Source: Bog-532 sp963830385 (lineage in GTDB: Bacteria; Actinomycetota; Actinomycetes; Streptosporangiales; Streptosporangiaceae). Taken from it: DNA of 64,000 nt. Made by a program: the position numbers and the translations under genes. A model generated the notes under the pieces. That model was not told where the DNA came from and searched no databases. It worked only from the letters and a program-made list of their open reading frames with translations. The stretch is from contig CAWHMD010000006.1 of the NCBI GenBank assembly GCA_963830385.1, forward strand, positions 695,180 through 759,179, written 5' to 3'. Position 1 is the stretch's first letter. The number at the start of each line of letters is the position of its first letter. Positions 41,057 to 48,880 of this stretch are shown here, in pieces.

Positions 41057-42189
41057 TAGTGCTTGACCACGATGGACTTGGGCAGGCGGGCCGCGTTGCC
41101 GTGCTCGGCCAAGTCGGACAGGGCCGAGGCTATCTCGGCGTCGCGACCATCGACGGCGTGAAGGTAGCGGTTCGCGGCGGCGGGCGAGGCGTGGCCGAGA
41201 CGGCGCATAAGGTCTTTGGTGGTCGCGCCGGTCGAGGCGGCGAGGGTTTGACCGGTGTGGCGCAGGTCGTGGAAGCGGAAGCCGGGCATGTTGGCCTTGC
41301 GTCGTGCCCGGGTGAATGCCTGGCGGATGGCGTCGCCGCGCATGGGGCGTCCATCGCGGCCGACGAACACCCGGGCTGGTCCTGCCCAGGTGGTCATGTG
41401 CTCCGAGAGGATCGGCAGGACGTGCGGCGGGATGGTGACGGTGCGCTTGCCTGCGTCAGTTTTGGGGTCGGCGTCGAAGGCCTGGGGGGCGGCGAGCAGC
41501 TCGACGCGGCTGCGGCGTATGGTGACCGTCCCTGCGGTCAGGTCCACATCTCCGGGCTGGAGGGCGATGACCTCGCCACGGCGAAGCCCGCACCAGGCCG
41601 CGAGCAGAACAGCGGCGCGATACCGGGGTGTGATGGCGTCGATGAGCGCGACGACCTGAGCGGGAGAGGCGATCGGGCGTTCTTTGGCCCGGTCAGAGCC
41701 AGCGCCGGGGATGTTGCACGGGTTCTTCAAGATCGCGCCGTCACGCACGGCGGTGTTCATCACTGCCCGCAGGAACCGGTAGGACTGCTGGATCGATGTG
41801 CGGCCTCCAGGGCCGCGTAGCGCCGATGCGTACCACTCGCGGACCACGGCTGATGTGATGGCCCGCAACGGCATGTCGTGCAGCGGCTCCAGGTGGACAC
41901 GTAGGTTGCGTTCGCAGGTCTCGCGATAGCGCGGCCCCATCTTGGGGTGATCACGCAGCCAGGCTGTTGCGTAGTCAGCGAGTGGCTGACGGCTGAGGTT
42001 GTCGTCCAGCCAGGTGCCACGTGAGATGTCTGTTTCGACGGTAGCCAGCCAGCGGTCGGCGTCGGTCTTGGTGCGGAATGTCTGCGGTGCGTACTGGCGG
42101 ATGCCAGACGGGCCGATGAATGATGCCTGGTACTTACCGGATGGGAGCTTGCGGACCATACCGAACCGGCGTCGGCGTTTGGCGGGCAT
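41056..42189 (-). CDS. Tyrosine site-specific integrase
   Basis: 377 residues. N-terminal arm-binding beta region (GKYQASFIGPSGIRQYAPQTF), core-binding SAM-like domain (about 65-160: LADYATAWLRDHP), and catalytic domain with the full set: Arg203 in WCGLRRGEVIAL, His307 and Arg310 in FHDLRHTGQT, His333 in LGHASPAAANRY, nucleophile Tyr342. It recombines the element's attP with the 3' end of tRNA-Phe. Its stop lies 59 bases from the attachment site, as usual for such elements. The start codon overlaps the stop of the excisionase gene, so the two are coupled; excisionase is translated first. Confidence 0.95.
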   Translation of the reverse strand: MPAKRRRRFGMVRKLPSGKYQASFIGPSGIRQYAPQTFRTKTDADRWLATVETDISRGTWLDDNLSRQPLADYATAWLRDHPKMGPRYRETCERNLRVHLEPLHDMPLRAITSAVVREWYASALRGPGGRTSIQQSYRFLRAVMNTAVRDGAILKNPCNIPGAGSDRAKERPIASPAQVVALIDAITPRYRAAVLLAAWCGLRRGEVIALQPGDVDLTAGTVTIRRSRVELLAAPQAFDADPKTDAGKRTVTIPPHVLPILSEHMTTWAGPARVFVGRDGRPMRGDAIRQAFTRARRKANMPGFRFHDLRHTGQTLAASTGATTKDLMRRLGHASPAAANRYLHAVDGRDAEIASALSDLAEHGNAARLPKSIVVKH

Positions 42190-42410
42190 CAGGCGACGAC
42201 CTTCCCGCCGTGCCAGTGAGTGCAGACCGGCTCGACGGTTCCAGCGTCGATGAACTCGCGCAGAGCGGATTCCGGGATGCGGATGTGGCGGCCGACCCGG
42301 GTGAACCGGATGCGCCGCTCTGCGACGAGGCGTCGTGTGAACCGGGGCTTGGTGCCAAGGAGGTCGGCTGCCTGATCGAGCGTCAGGAGCCGGTCAGTGC
42401 CGGTGTTCAT
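42189..42410 (-). CDS. Excisionase-type helix-turn-helix protein
   Basis: 73 residues. LTLDQAADLLGTKPRFTRRLVAERRIRFTRVGRHIRIPESALREFI is (in parts) the MerR-like excisionase fold of family HTH_17: helix, turn, recognition helix and wing with the R-x-G-R-H-I-R-I-P motif. It overlaps the integrase start by one base. In AICEs this protein binds near attL/attR and biases the integrase toward excision. Confidence 0.9.
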   Translation of the reverse strand: MNTGTDRLLTLDQAADLLGTKPRFTRRLVAERRIRFTRVGRHIRIPESALREFIDAGTVEPVCTHWHGGKVVA

Positions 42411-42469
42411 GTGCTCTATCGCTTCTCCTTCGGTCGGGGAATTGCTGTCAACCAGGTCTTGACGGTGAA

Positions 42470-43939
42470 CTACGCGGCGATGTCGGTCTGAACCTGGTGT
42501 TCGCGTGCCAATGCGGCGGAGGCGGTGGCCAGTTTCGCGCCTGGTCCGTGGGTATAGCCGGTTCCGGCGTAGTTCCAGGACGCGACGACCAGGACGACGG
42601 TCTCGTCGAGGGGGCGGCCCCAGGGGTCGCGTTCGCCATTAGGGTGGCGCTGGGCGCGGCGGTGTTCGGTGCGGGCGGTGCGGAGCTGGCCGAAGGTGAC
42701 GGAGTAGCGGCGGGATTTGGTGAGGAACTGGCCGCCGTAGCCGAGCATGTGCGCACAGCGCCGGAACCGCGGATCACCGGTTGCTTTTTTGCTCCCGAGT
42801 TCCCAGGCAGTGGTGATCATCCGCCGGTAGTGGGCGGAGCAGTGCAGCACGGTCAGATCGAGGGCGGTGCGGATGCGCTGGTCGGGTACGCCGGGGACGG
42901 TGAGGGTTTTGGTGGCGTACTTGGCGATGTAGTTGGCTACGGCCGGGGCGGACAGGGCCTGTCCCGTGCCTGGCAGGGCGGTCTCGTGGCGGATGGGCCG
43001 GGCGTCGGTGCCTTGCGGGGCGCCGAAGGTGAGCCGGACGGCTGAACGGGCAGGGCCGCTGCTGACGGTGAGGGTGACGGCGGCGGTGGCTTGCCGGATC
43101 GCGTCGCACAGCAGGTCGGCGGTGTATTGGGCGGGCGGTGGCTGGTAGTCCTCGCCGGGTGCATCGAGGCGGATGACGGCGTGGAAGTGGACGACGCCGC
43201 GTGCCTGGTATTCGCCGACTTTGACGTACCGGATGCGCACGACCGCACGCAGCGCCTTCTGCGTGATACCGGCCAGCCGGGCCAGGTGGCGGGGCAGGTA
43301 GATCACGAACCGGCGCCACAGGTCACCGGCGTGGCGGTTGAACAGAACAGCGGCCTGGTAGTCGTAGCAGTCACCGCACATGGGCTGGCCGAGCCGGGGG
43401 TCCTCTTCTATATGCCGGGTGGGACAGGAGACGTCGCGGCCATGTGGGCAGCGGCGAGCGCTGGCGTCGCGGCGGGGCCGGCAGGGCAGGACGGTTTTAC
43501 CGCGCATGCGCCGGGAGTGGACCGGCCCGAAGCTGGGGGCGGTGAGGGTGGCGAACACGCAGGGATGGGTGGTGATCGTCTCGGGGACGCCTTTGCCGCC
43601 GCTCATGCCCGCGCGGACGAGTTGCCGGGCGTCCCGCTTGTACACCGCTGAGCAGGCCGGGCACACGGTCTCGCGGCGGTTGCCGCACGCGATGTGCAAC
43701 ACTCCACCCGGCTCGGCAATGGTGTCGTAGACGGAGGCAACCTCGCCCGTGGCCTTATCGATGGCGTCGATGCGGCCATGGAGCCGGATGGGATGAGAGC
43801 AGGTGCCGGTTGTAGCGAGCTGGTGTTCCCAGGCGCGGAAGTCAGCCCAGGAGATGGTCTCGGTGTCGTCGGCGGTCGCCCCCAGTCCCGGGCCCGGTGT
43901 GCTGGGTTCGGGGCTGAGGGCGGCGGTGGCGGCAGTCAT
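42470..43939 (-). CDS. RepSA-like replication initiator (rolling circle)
   Basis: 489 residues from the ATG at 43939, which overlaps the transfer gene stop (ATGA). Zinc-binding Cys pairs near the N-terminus (VCPACSAVYKRDARQL; MCGDCYDYQ) resemble RepSA/pSAM2-type initiators. The HUH-type metal motif appears as VVHFHAVIRLD, and a Tyr-containing helix VANYIAKYATKTL lies downstream at the position of the nicking tyrosine. It would nick the element's origin after excision and start rolling-circle replication. A much longer open frame upstream is an artefact overlapping the transfer gene. Confidence 0.87.
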   Translation of the reverse strand: MTAATAALSPEPSTPGPGLGATADDTETISWADFRAWEHQLATTGTCSHPIRLHGRIDAIDKATGEVASVYDTIAEPGGVLHIACGNRRETVCPACSAVYKRDARQLVRAGMSGGKGVPETITTHPCVFATLTAPSFGPVHSRRMRGKTVLPCRPRRDASARRCPHGRDVSCPTRHIEEDPRLGQPMCGDCYDYQAAVLFNRHAGDLWRRFVIYLPRHLARLAGITQKALRAVVRIRYVKVGEYQARGVVHFHAVIRLDAPGEDYQPPPAQYTADLLCDAIRQATAAVTLTVSSGPARSAVRLTFGAPQGTDARPIRHETALPGTGQALSAPAVANYIAKYATKTLTVPGVPDQRIRTALDLTVLHCSAHYRRMITTAWELGSKKATGDPRFRRCAHMLGYGGQFLTKSRRYSVTFGQLRTARTEHRRAQRHPNGERDPWGRPLDETVVLVVASWNYAGTGYTHGPGAKLATASAALAREHQVQTDIAA

Positions 43940-44748
43940 GCGGCCTCGGTGTGACGCAGCCGGGCCGCGTAGCTGGCGAGGTAGGCGACGTCTTCGTCGG
44001 TGAGGTAGGCGGCTTTGATGCGGCGGGGGATGCCGGTTTCGGACAGCAGCCAGCCGACGCCCCGGGCGAGGGGGTCGATGTCGGCGGCGGTAAACCCTTC
44101 CCCCGCCCAGCCGTGCCCGAGCACGGTGTCTGAAGATGAGTCGGTGGTGCAGCGGAACGCCCACCGGTAGCCGAACAGGTCTCGCATCGAGGGGTCGATG
44201 ACCTGATGGGAGGGCCGCTGGGTGGCCAGGACGACGATGACCCCGGCCGCACGCCCCCTCGCCACCAGGTCCCGGGTCAGCGCGGCGAACTTCTCCCGTT
44301 CGGTTTTGGAGCCGACGGTGGCGGAGAAGTAGGCGTACTCGTCGATGACGATCAGGTAAACGTGCTCCCCGCTGTCGCGGGTGATCTTGCGGCGGCCACA
44401 GGCCAGGAGTGTGTCGTAGCGGGCGTTCATGGTGGCCTGGAAGGACTCGAACGCTTTGATCGCGTCGGCGATGGAGGGGCCGATGAACTGGTCGGCGCAG
44501 TGCCGCCAGGGACCGAGTTCGACTTGCTTGCCGTCGATGAGGATGAGCTTGCAGTCGTAGGCGAGGGCGCCGTGGGCGACGATGAGGTTGATGCCAGAGG
44601 ATTTGCCTGCGCCGGGCTCGCCGCCGAGCAGCATGTTGCGCTCGGCCAGGTCGACGTAGACGTGCTCGCCGTTTTCGTCCAGGCCCAGGTGTACGGGGTC
44701 GAACATGGAGAACGGGAACCCGGCCGGGGCTAGGGTCGAAGTGGTCAT
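43936..44748 (-). CDS. FtsK/SpoIIIE-like transfer ATPase (TraSA type)
   Basis: 270 residues. Walker A LLGGEPGAGKSS (42-51), Walker B VYLIVIDEYAYF (Asp136, Glu137), and the FtsK-specific DLVARGRAAGVIVVLATQRPSHQVID. It is short like TraSA of pSAM2, with no visible membrane helix and no large C-terminal domain. It would form a hexameric pump moving double-stranded DNA between mycelial cells. Order transfer-rep-xis-int on one strand with overlapping ends between transfer and rep suggests a single transcript. ATG preceded by GAAGGAAAG. Confidence 0.92.
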   Translation of the reverse strand: MTTSTLAPAGFPFSMFDPVHLGLDENGEHVYVDLAERNMLLGGEPGAGKSSGINLIVAHGALAYDCKLILIDGKQVELGPWRHCADQFIGPSIADAIKAFESFQATMNARYDTLLACGRRKITRDSGEHVYLIVIDEYAYFSATVGSKTEREKFAALTRDLVARGRAAGVIVVLATQRPSHQVIDPSMRDLFGYRWAFRCTTDSSSDTVLGHGWAGEGFTAADIDPLARGVGWLLSETGIPRRIKAAYLTDEDVAYLASYAARLRHTEAA

Positions 44749-44775
44749 GGTGGTGGCTTTCCTTCAGGAGTCGGG

Positions 44776-44807
44776 TGACAGGCCCCGGGGATGCCCGGGG
44801 CCTGTCA
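44776..44807. terminator. Perfect 14-base hairpin before the transfer gene
   Basis: TGACAGGCCCCGGG (44776-44789), GATG loop, CCCGGGGCCTGTCA (44794-44807). It lies between the stop of 44823-45158 and the ribosome site of the transfer gene, so it would sit in the transcript as a terminator or attenuator controlling transfer. Confidence 0.65.
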
Positions 44808-44822
44808 GCGGGTGGAAGCGGG

Positions 44823-45158
44823 TCACGGGGTGACCCAGCGGTGACGCTGGCCGTCCCAGGCGGGGGCGGCCTGGTCGCGGGTGGCGAAAACGATGCCTTT
44901 GCCGCCGCACTCAGCGCAGGGCTGGTAGCCGTGCAGGTAGACCGGGCAGCCCGCGGTGAGCGCCTGCCAGCGCGTGCCTCGTTCGGTGATGACGGCGAGG
45001 TTCGCGGTGGCGAGCTTGATGAGCGCCTGGGTGCCGTAGGGCTCAACCGAGGTGACGGTGAACCCGCCAAGCCCGTCCAGGGTGATCAGGTCGCCCCGGG
45101 TGAGCTGGCTGGTCAGTTTGACGGCCAGATAGCGGCCGGGGTCAGGGCGGGCGGTCAC
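44823..45158 (-). CDS. AICE conserved small protein with a Cys pair, 111 residues
   Basis: Family not named. It opens with TARPDPGRYLAVKLTSQLTRGDLITLDG, a beta-rich domain, and near the end has PCAECGGKGIVFATRDQAA, a C-x-x-C-G-G-K-G zinc-knuckle-like element (DnaJ-type half). Its ATG overlaps the stop of the upstream gene (ATGA), so it is translated with it. Similar proteins accompany rep and tra in AICEs, function unknown. Confidence 0.7.
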   Translation of the reverse strand: MTARPDPGRYLAVKLTSQLTRGDLITLDGLGGFTVTSVEPYGTQALIKLATANLAVITERGTRWQALTAGCPVYLHGYQPCAECGGKGIVFATRDQAAPAWDGQRHRWVTP

Positions 45159-45808
45159 GGCACCGGCTCCGTGGTTCTGGTGTCGGGCCGGATGATGCGG
45201 GTCGGGGTGATGATGTCCTGATCTGGCTCGTTCCCCGTGGGTGTGGTGATCTTGGAGGGGATGATGACGTCAGCGGTCAGCGGGTCATGCCGCACGATGT
45301 CGACGGTGACGAGCTGGGACCATTTCTTGCTGCGGATGACACGGGCTTCGCGGGCGTAGCAGGCCGAGGCGATCTCGGCTTTGTAGGCGTCGAAGTCATC
45401 AGCGCAGATACCGGCCCGGCACAGTAGGCGGGCGCGTTCGCCCACCTTGGTCGGGTGTATCCAGAGGATGAGCGGGAGCCGCCCGGCCCGGGTGTGCATG
45501 CGGGTCTCGTAGCAGACCCGCTGGAGGCGGTGCCGGGTGATCAGGCACCAAGTGCGCCGCCTGAGGAACCGGCGGGAGTGCGGGACCAGCAGGGTGGCAG
45601 TGATGAGGGCCGCGAGGGTGATACCTGCCCATAGGGCGGTGATGGCTACCGCGAGACGGGCGTACCCGGCCGCGGTGGCGGCAAGGAGGGCCAGTTCGGT
45701 GCGCCACCGCCAGGCGATCCCGGCTTTGGAGCGGTGGAAGTCCACGGCCCAGCCTTCGAGCAGGTAGGGGTTGTTGCGCTGGTTGCGGGGATTGCGGGTG
45801 CTGGACAT
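45155..45808 (-). CDS. AICE membrane protein, 217 residues
   Basis: N-terminal 50 residues are polar with NPYLLEGWAVDFHRSKAGIAWRWRTELAL in parts; two membrane helices follow (about 38-56 and 57-75, AGYARLAVAITALWAGITLAALITATLL). The rest is a basic soluble domain (FLRRRTWCLITRHRLQRVCYETRMHTRAGRLP, then LCRAGICADDFDAYKAEIASACYAREARVIRSKKW in parts). Arrangement next to tra suggests a spread (Spd-like) or transfer accessory role. Function is inferred from context only. Overlaps the next gene by four bases. Confidence 0.7.
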   Translation of the reverse strand: MSSTRNPRNQRNNPYLLEGWAVDFHRSKAGIAWRWRTELALLAATAAGYARLAVAITALWAGITLAALITATLLVPHSRRFLRRRTWCLITRHRLQRVCYETRMHTRAGRLPLILWIHPTKVGERARLLCRAGICADDFDAYKAEIASACYAREARVIRSKKWSQLVTVDIVRHDPLTADVIIPSKITTPTGNEPDQDIITPTRIIRPDTRTTEPVP

Positions 45809-45811
45809 GGG

Positions 45812-46030
45812 TCACCGCCTGGACAGGACACGGGCGCGGGCGGACAGGATGAGGGCGCCCTGGCACAGGGGGCAGTAACCGCCGTTCCAGTGGCCGCGCT
45901 TGCGGCAGCCGGTGCAGGGGAACTTGCCGTCGGGGGTGATGGCCAGGTTGGCGGCGAGGTCGCTGACGGTGGCGGCCAGGCGGTCAGTGTCGATGACGGG
46001 GTGGCCGGCGTTGCGGTTACGGCGCGGCAT
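45812..46030 (-). CDS. Small zinc-ribbon protein, 72 residues
   Basis: Start ATG 46030 (PRRNRNAGHPVIDTDRLA). A central treble-clef-like pattern FPCTGCRKRGHWNGGYCPLC gives two Cys pairs 14 residues apart, certainly a zinc site. No family recognised. It starts two bases after the previous gene's stop and ends three bases before the membrane-protein gene, so it belongs to the same transcript. Probably DNA- or protein-binding; small zinc ribbons are common in AICE spd regions. Confidence 0.65.
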   Translation of the reverse strand: MPRRNRNAGHPVIDTDRLAATVSDLAANLAITPDGKFPCTGCRKRGHWNGGYCPLCQGALILSARARVLSRR

Positions 46031-46032
46031 GC

Positions 46033-46287
46033 TCACCGCCCCCTCGGGGTGGGGGTGTCCCAGTCCACGACGCAGGCAACCGGCCAGGCCAGCCCGCACG
46101 CGATGCAGGACAGGGCGATTTCGGTGATGCCGTCGCCGGTGTCGATTTCGGTTTCGGTGATGGCGAACGAGCCGCAGCCGGGGCAGATCGGCTCGTGGTA
46201 GATGACCCGGTGCTCAGGCGTCACGGGACGCGGGGGGGCCGGGGTGGTGCTAGGCGCGCCGGGGGGCGCGCTGGTAGCCTTGCTCAT
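46033..46287 (-). CDS. Small zinc-ribbon protein, 84 residues
   Basis: Start ATG 46287 with AAGGAGAAG ahead, the first gene after one of the repeated hairpin-leader cassettes. A Pro/Thr-rich N-terminus precedes ICPGCGSFAITETEI and LSCIACGLAWPVACVVDWD: four cysteines in two pairs about 25 residues apart form one zinc ribbon resembling those of transcription-factor-like proteins. Function unknown. Confidence 0.65.
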   Translation of the reverse strand: MSKATSAPPGAPSTTPAPPRPVTPEHRVIYHEPICPGCGSFAITETEIDTGDGITEIALSCIACGLAWPVACVVDWDTPTPRGR

Positions 46288-46290
46288 ACC

Positions 46291-46371
46291 ACTTCTCCTT
46301 GTTTTCACTGATCAGGGGATGAGGAACGGTTGTGGTGCGCCGGGCCGGGGGACGGGCATCCCCAGGCCCGG
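46291..46371. promoter_or_regulatory. Hairpin-leader cassette, copy 1
   Basis: Reading the minus strand: after the stop of 46381-46653 come a GC hairpin (46340-46371, CCGGGCC/GGCCCGG arms), then TTCCTCATCCCCTGATCAG and ACAAGGAGAA just before the next start. Copies 2 and 3 at 47743 and 48219 share the same order. Confidence 0.7.
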
Positions 46372-46380
46372 CATCGTGCG

Positions 46381-46653
46381 TTAGGGCAGTTCGCCGGATT
46401 CGGCGGTGACGCGACGGAAGACGGTGTGCCCGTCGCGGGTAGTGACCTCGGCGTGGCGGGCGAGAATCTGGAACGCTTCGGTGACCGTGCGCGCCCAGCC
46501 GGGCGCGTCGGGGAAGAATCCGCCAGCGGCGAGCCAGTCCGTTAGCGCGGAGGTGAGTTCAGCTAGTTCCGCCAGCGCATCGGTGTCACCGGGGCTGGCG
46601 TGTATCTGGTCGATCAGCCGCCGCTGGGCGGCGATGTTGGCGTCAGGGTCCAT
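46381..46653 (-). CDS. Small acidic protein, 90 residues
   Basis: Start ATG 46653 with AAGGAG ahead. Helical, acidic: MDPDANIAAQRRLIDQIHA, DTDALAELAELTSALTDWL, AGGFFPDAPGWARTVTEAFQ. No cysteines and no recognised family; similar short proteins accompany DUF932 genes in AICEs. It is separated from both neighbours by hairpin-containing gaps rather than overlaps. Confidence 0.6.
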   Translation of the reverse strand: MDPDANIAAQRRLIDQIHASPGDTDALAELAELTSALTDWLAAGGFFPDAPGWARTVTEAFQILARHAEVTTRDGHTVFRRVTAESGELP

Positions 46654-46700
46654 CAGGGGTGCTCCTTGGCTAGTGGGGTGACGGGACATCCGGTGGTGGG

Positions 46701-46738
46701 GCCGGAGCCGGGAGGATGGGTTCCTCCCGGGCTCCGGC
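46701..46738. terminator. GC hairpin between the DUF932 gene and the next gene
   Basis: GCCGGAGCCGGGAGGA (46701-46716) pairs with TCCTCCCGGGCTCCGGC (46722-46738), 16 bases with one extra G. Position, after a stop and before the next ribosome site, matches the other hairpins of this operon. Confidence 0.6.
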
Positions 46739-46751
46739 AGCCGCCTCTGTG

Positions 46752-47735
46752 TCAGGCGGTAGTGATGTCGCGGATCAGGGACATGGCCCGGTGCTTGAGC
46801 GGTTCGGACCGGATCAGGGTGCGGTTGAGCCGGGTCTCCCAGGACCGGGCGGTGCGCACGTGATCCAGGTACTCACCGGAGGCCTGGACCAGCCCGTAGG
46901 CGGTGTGGGCGACCTGCTCGGTCGTGGCGGAGTCGAAGATGGCGCGCAGCGCGGCGCGGGCTTCGTCGACGTTGCGGGCCACGCGGTCGGTGACCAGCCC
47001 GGCCGGGGGCATGGGGATGAACTCGGTGATGAACATTTCCCGCTGCTGGGCGGTGATGGGGATTCCCAGCAGTTGCGCCGCGAGCTCCTGGTAGCGGTGC
47101 ATCTCCTGGCGGGCGCCGGTGACGGCCTGGCGGGCTTCGTCGATCCGGTTGCGCCAGCTGGCTTTGTGGATGAAGGAGAAGGTGGTGCCGGTGCGCTCGC
47201 CTTCCAGTTCGGCGGCGCGGAAGGTGTTGGCGCACACGATCCGTACGGCGGTCGCGCGCAGGGCGCAGGCGGCGGTGCCGTCGTGCCGGTTGGTGATGGC
47301 CAGATACGGCAGGGTCGGGCTGTTATCGCCCGGCAAGGTGATGGGCTCGTCCAGGAGCGCCAGGCACCAGACGGACCGGCCGCTGTCGAGTACGCCTGCG
47401 GTTTCCCATTTGACGTTGGATTGGGCGAGGACGGCTTCGACGATCTCGCCCATCTCGGTGTGGTCGATGACGGTGTAGGTGTCCTTGTTGATGGACAGGA
47501 CGGCCCCGGTGTCGGAGCGGCTGATGGTCTTCCAGCCGCCGATCGGCTCGTAGTGCTCGCTGCCGTCGTCGTTGATACCGGTGACCGCGTACACATCAGC
47601 GGTCACGGGGTCCCAGTCCAGTCCGGCCAGGGTCCGGGCCTGCTCCCAGGAGCCGGGGTAATCCTCGAGGATGGTGCCTTCGCGGTGCCAGGGCATCTGG
47701 CGGACCGAGAACATCGACTCGATGTTTGCTGGCAT
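46752..47735 (-). CDS. DUF932-family plasmid/phage-like protein
   Basis: 327 residues. It matches the TIGR03299/DUF932 family: MPANIESMFSVRQMPWHREGTIL at the start, GWKTISRSDTGAVLSINKDTYTVI, YLAITNRHDGTAACALRATAVRIVCANTF, then a long helical C-terminus. These are widespread on plasmids and phages; proposed roles include DNA binding linked to replication or anti-defence, none proven. ATG preceded by AAGGAGAAAC and by hairpin-leader copy 2. Confidence 0.82.
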   Translation of the reverse strand: MPANIESMFSVRQMPWHREGTILEDYPGSWEQARTLAGLDWDPVTADVYAVTGINDDGSEHYEPIGGWKTISRSDTGAVLSINKDTYTVIDHTEMGEIVEAVLAQSNVKWETAGVLDSGRSVWCLALLDEPITLPGDNSPTLPYLAITNRHDGTAACALRATAVRIVCANTFRAAELEGERTGTTFSFIHKASWRNRIDEARQAVTGARQEMHRYQELAAQLLGIPITAQQREMFITEFIPMPPAGLVTDRVARNVDEARAALRAIFDSATTEQVAHTAYGLVQASGEYLDHVRTARSWETRLNRTLIRSEPLKHRAMSLIRDITTA

Positions 47736-47742
47736 GAAAAGT

Positions 47743-47825
47743 TTCTCCTTGTTGTCGTGCTGATCAGGGGGTTGAGGAACGGCTGTAGTGGGCCGGGCCG
47801 GGGGACGGGCATCCCCCAGGCCCGG
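47743..47825. promoter_or_regulatory. Hairpin-leader cassette, copy 2
   Basis: Minus strand: hairpin with arms CCGGGCC(T)GGGGG/CCCCCGGCCCGG (47793-47825), then TTCCTCAACCCCCTGATCAG and ACAAGGAGAA before the DUF932 start. About 80% alike to copy 1. Confidence 0.7.
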
Positions 47826-47834
47826 CAGAAACGG

Positions 47835-48209
47835 TTAGCGGCTGCTGGAAGTGCGGACGTAGGCGTATGCCTTGACCTGCACATCCGCGTAGGGGAATGT
47901 GACCTCGCAGTGGACGGCGGGCTCGCCACACACGTCTTCGGCAGGGGTGCCGGTAACGGTGCCGCCAAAGGTCTCGGCCCAGCGGGCCAGGTCGTGGAAG
48001 GTGCCCGGCTCCGAGCCGAACTGCAGGTTGATCTCCTGCGCGGACACCGACAAGGACAGGTACCGCGGCTGCGGCAGGGACTGGTCCTCGGTGAACAAAG
48101 CGACCAAGGTGACGGCCAGATCGGCCATCGTCTTGTCCGGGACGGGCTCGGTCATGGTCACGAAATCGGGAACCTCGACGGCCCCGGACCGGATGGGAGT
48201 AGCGGTCAT
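47835..48209 (-). CDS. AICE small protein, 124 residues
   Basis: Family unknown. MTATPIRSGAVEVPDFVTM, then a mixed alpha/beta region ALFTEDQSLPQPRYLSLSV, INLQFGSEPGTFHDLARWAETFGGTV and a terminal strand VHCEVTFPYADVQVKAYAYV. The layout strand-helix-strand with a conserved W resembles small proteins of unknown function found in AICEs and actinophages. It lies between leader copies 2 and 3. Confidence 0.6.
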   Translation of the reverse strand: MTATPIRSGAVEVPDFVTMTEPVPDKTMADLAVTLVALFTEDQSLPQPRYLSLSVSAQEINLQFGSEPGTFHDLARWAETFGGTVTGTPAEDVCGEPAVHCEVTFPYADVQVKAYAYVRTSSSR

Positions 48210-48218
48210 GACAGGTGG

Positions 48219-48319
48219 TTCTCCTTGTCTGTACTGATCAGGGGATGAGAATCGATCGCGATGCCCTGGCCTTGGCACAGGGCGCGGCCGGGATGCGGGC
48301 AACGCGGCGTGGCCGCAGG
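48219..48319. promoter_or_regulatory. Hairpin-leader cassette, copy 3
   Basis: Minus strand: GCCCTGTGCCAAGGCCAGGGC hairpin (about 48261-48281), then TTCTCATCCCCTGATCAG and ACAAGGAGAA before the start at 48209. The hairpin sequence differs from copies 1 and 2 but the leader is nearly identical. Confidence 0.65.
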
Positions 48320-48661
48320 TCACGCCGCAGGAGCGCGGCGGGCCTCAGCCAGCACGGTGACGGAATCGGCGCGGAACGCGCGGACGATCTGGTGGGTCTG
48401 CTTGTTCACGTACGGCGCGTACACCAGGCCGTGAACGGTCGCGAGTTCATCCAGGGTCAGCTTGGGCTCGTCTCCGGCCACCTCGACCCAGATGGTCTCC
48501 GATGTGTTACTGCCGGTGTCGACCGCCGTGAGGCGGATCGTCCAGACCAGCCGCCCATCCGGCGTCCGCCGCTGCGATGGGTTGGCCCGCGACTCCTGCC
48601 GGGGCCTGGGCAGCGCCGCTACCCGGAACTTGACCTCGCTCGTGTCGATCCTGAGACGCAT
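48320..48661 (-). CDS. SCO3933-like AICE regulatory protein
   Basis: 113 residues, first gene of the minus-strand operon. MRLRIDTSEVKFRVAALPRP, TPDGRLVWTIRLTAVDTGS, WVEVAGDEPKLTLDELATVHGLVYAPYVNK and a terminal AFRADSVTVL follow the layout of the SCO3933 family (an OB-like domain in AICEs, sometimes annotated as plasmid replication/integration/excision activator). The match is from pattern memory and is moderate. Its promoter is in the AT-rich 48662-48880 gap. Confidence 0.6.
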   Translation of the reverse strand: MRLRIDTSEVKFRVAALPRPRQESRANPSQRRTPDGRLVWTIRLTAVDTGSNTSETIWVEVAGDEPKLTLDELATVHGLVYAPYVNKQTHQIVRAFRADSVTVLAEARRAPAA

Positions 48662-48880
48662 GTCGTTCGTCCTTCCATGCTCGGTGCAGGTGGTGTAGCT
48701 CTCTCGGTGAGCTACCTGTTGAGTAGGACTTTACGACGCCTTCGTGAGATCAAATAGGACTTGTAGAGGACTTAAAGAGGCGCTGTCGCGGACTAAATTT
48801 ACTTAATTATGAGTTAGGGGTCCTATAAAAGTCCTCGATGAGCTAAGATCGGCAGGGACACTACACAGTGCGGAGGTTCC
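48662..48880. promoter_or_regulatory. Divergent AICE control region with AGGACTT repeats
   Basis: An AT-rich gap between the minus-strand operon and the HTH/TPR regulator. AGGACTT occurs at 48725-48731, 48756-48762 and 48767-48773, and inverted (AAGTCCT) at 48829-48835. Also GTAGCTC/GAGCTAC, a perfect inverted repeat (48695-48701/48709-48715). TATAAA-like and TTAATTAT stretches near 48805-48830 suit promoters in both directions. Confidence 0.7.

Noticed and set aside
42774..45070. Very long minus-strand frame extending upstream of Rep to 45070
   Set aside because: The upstream part overlaps the transfer ATPase in another frame; only 42470-43939 matches the Rep family.
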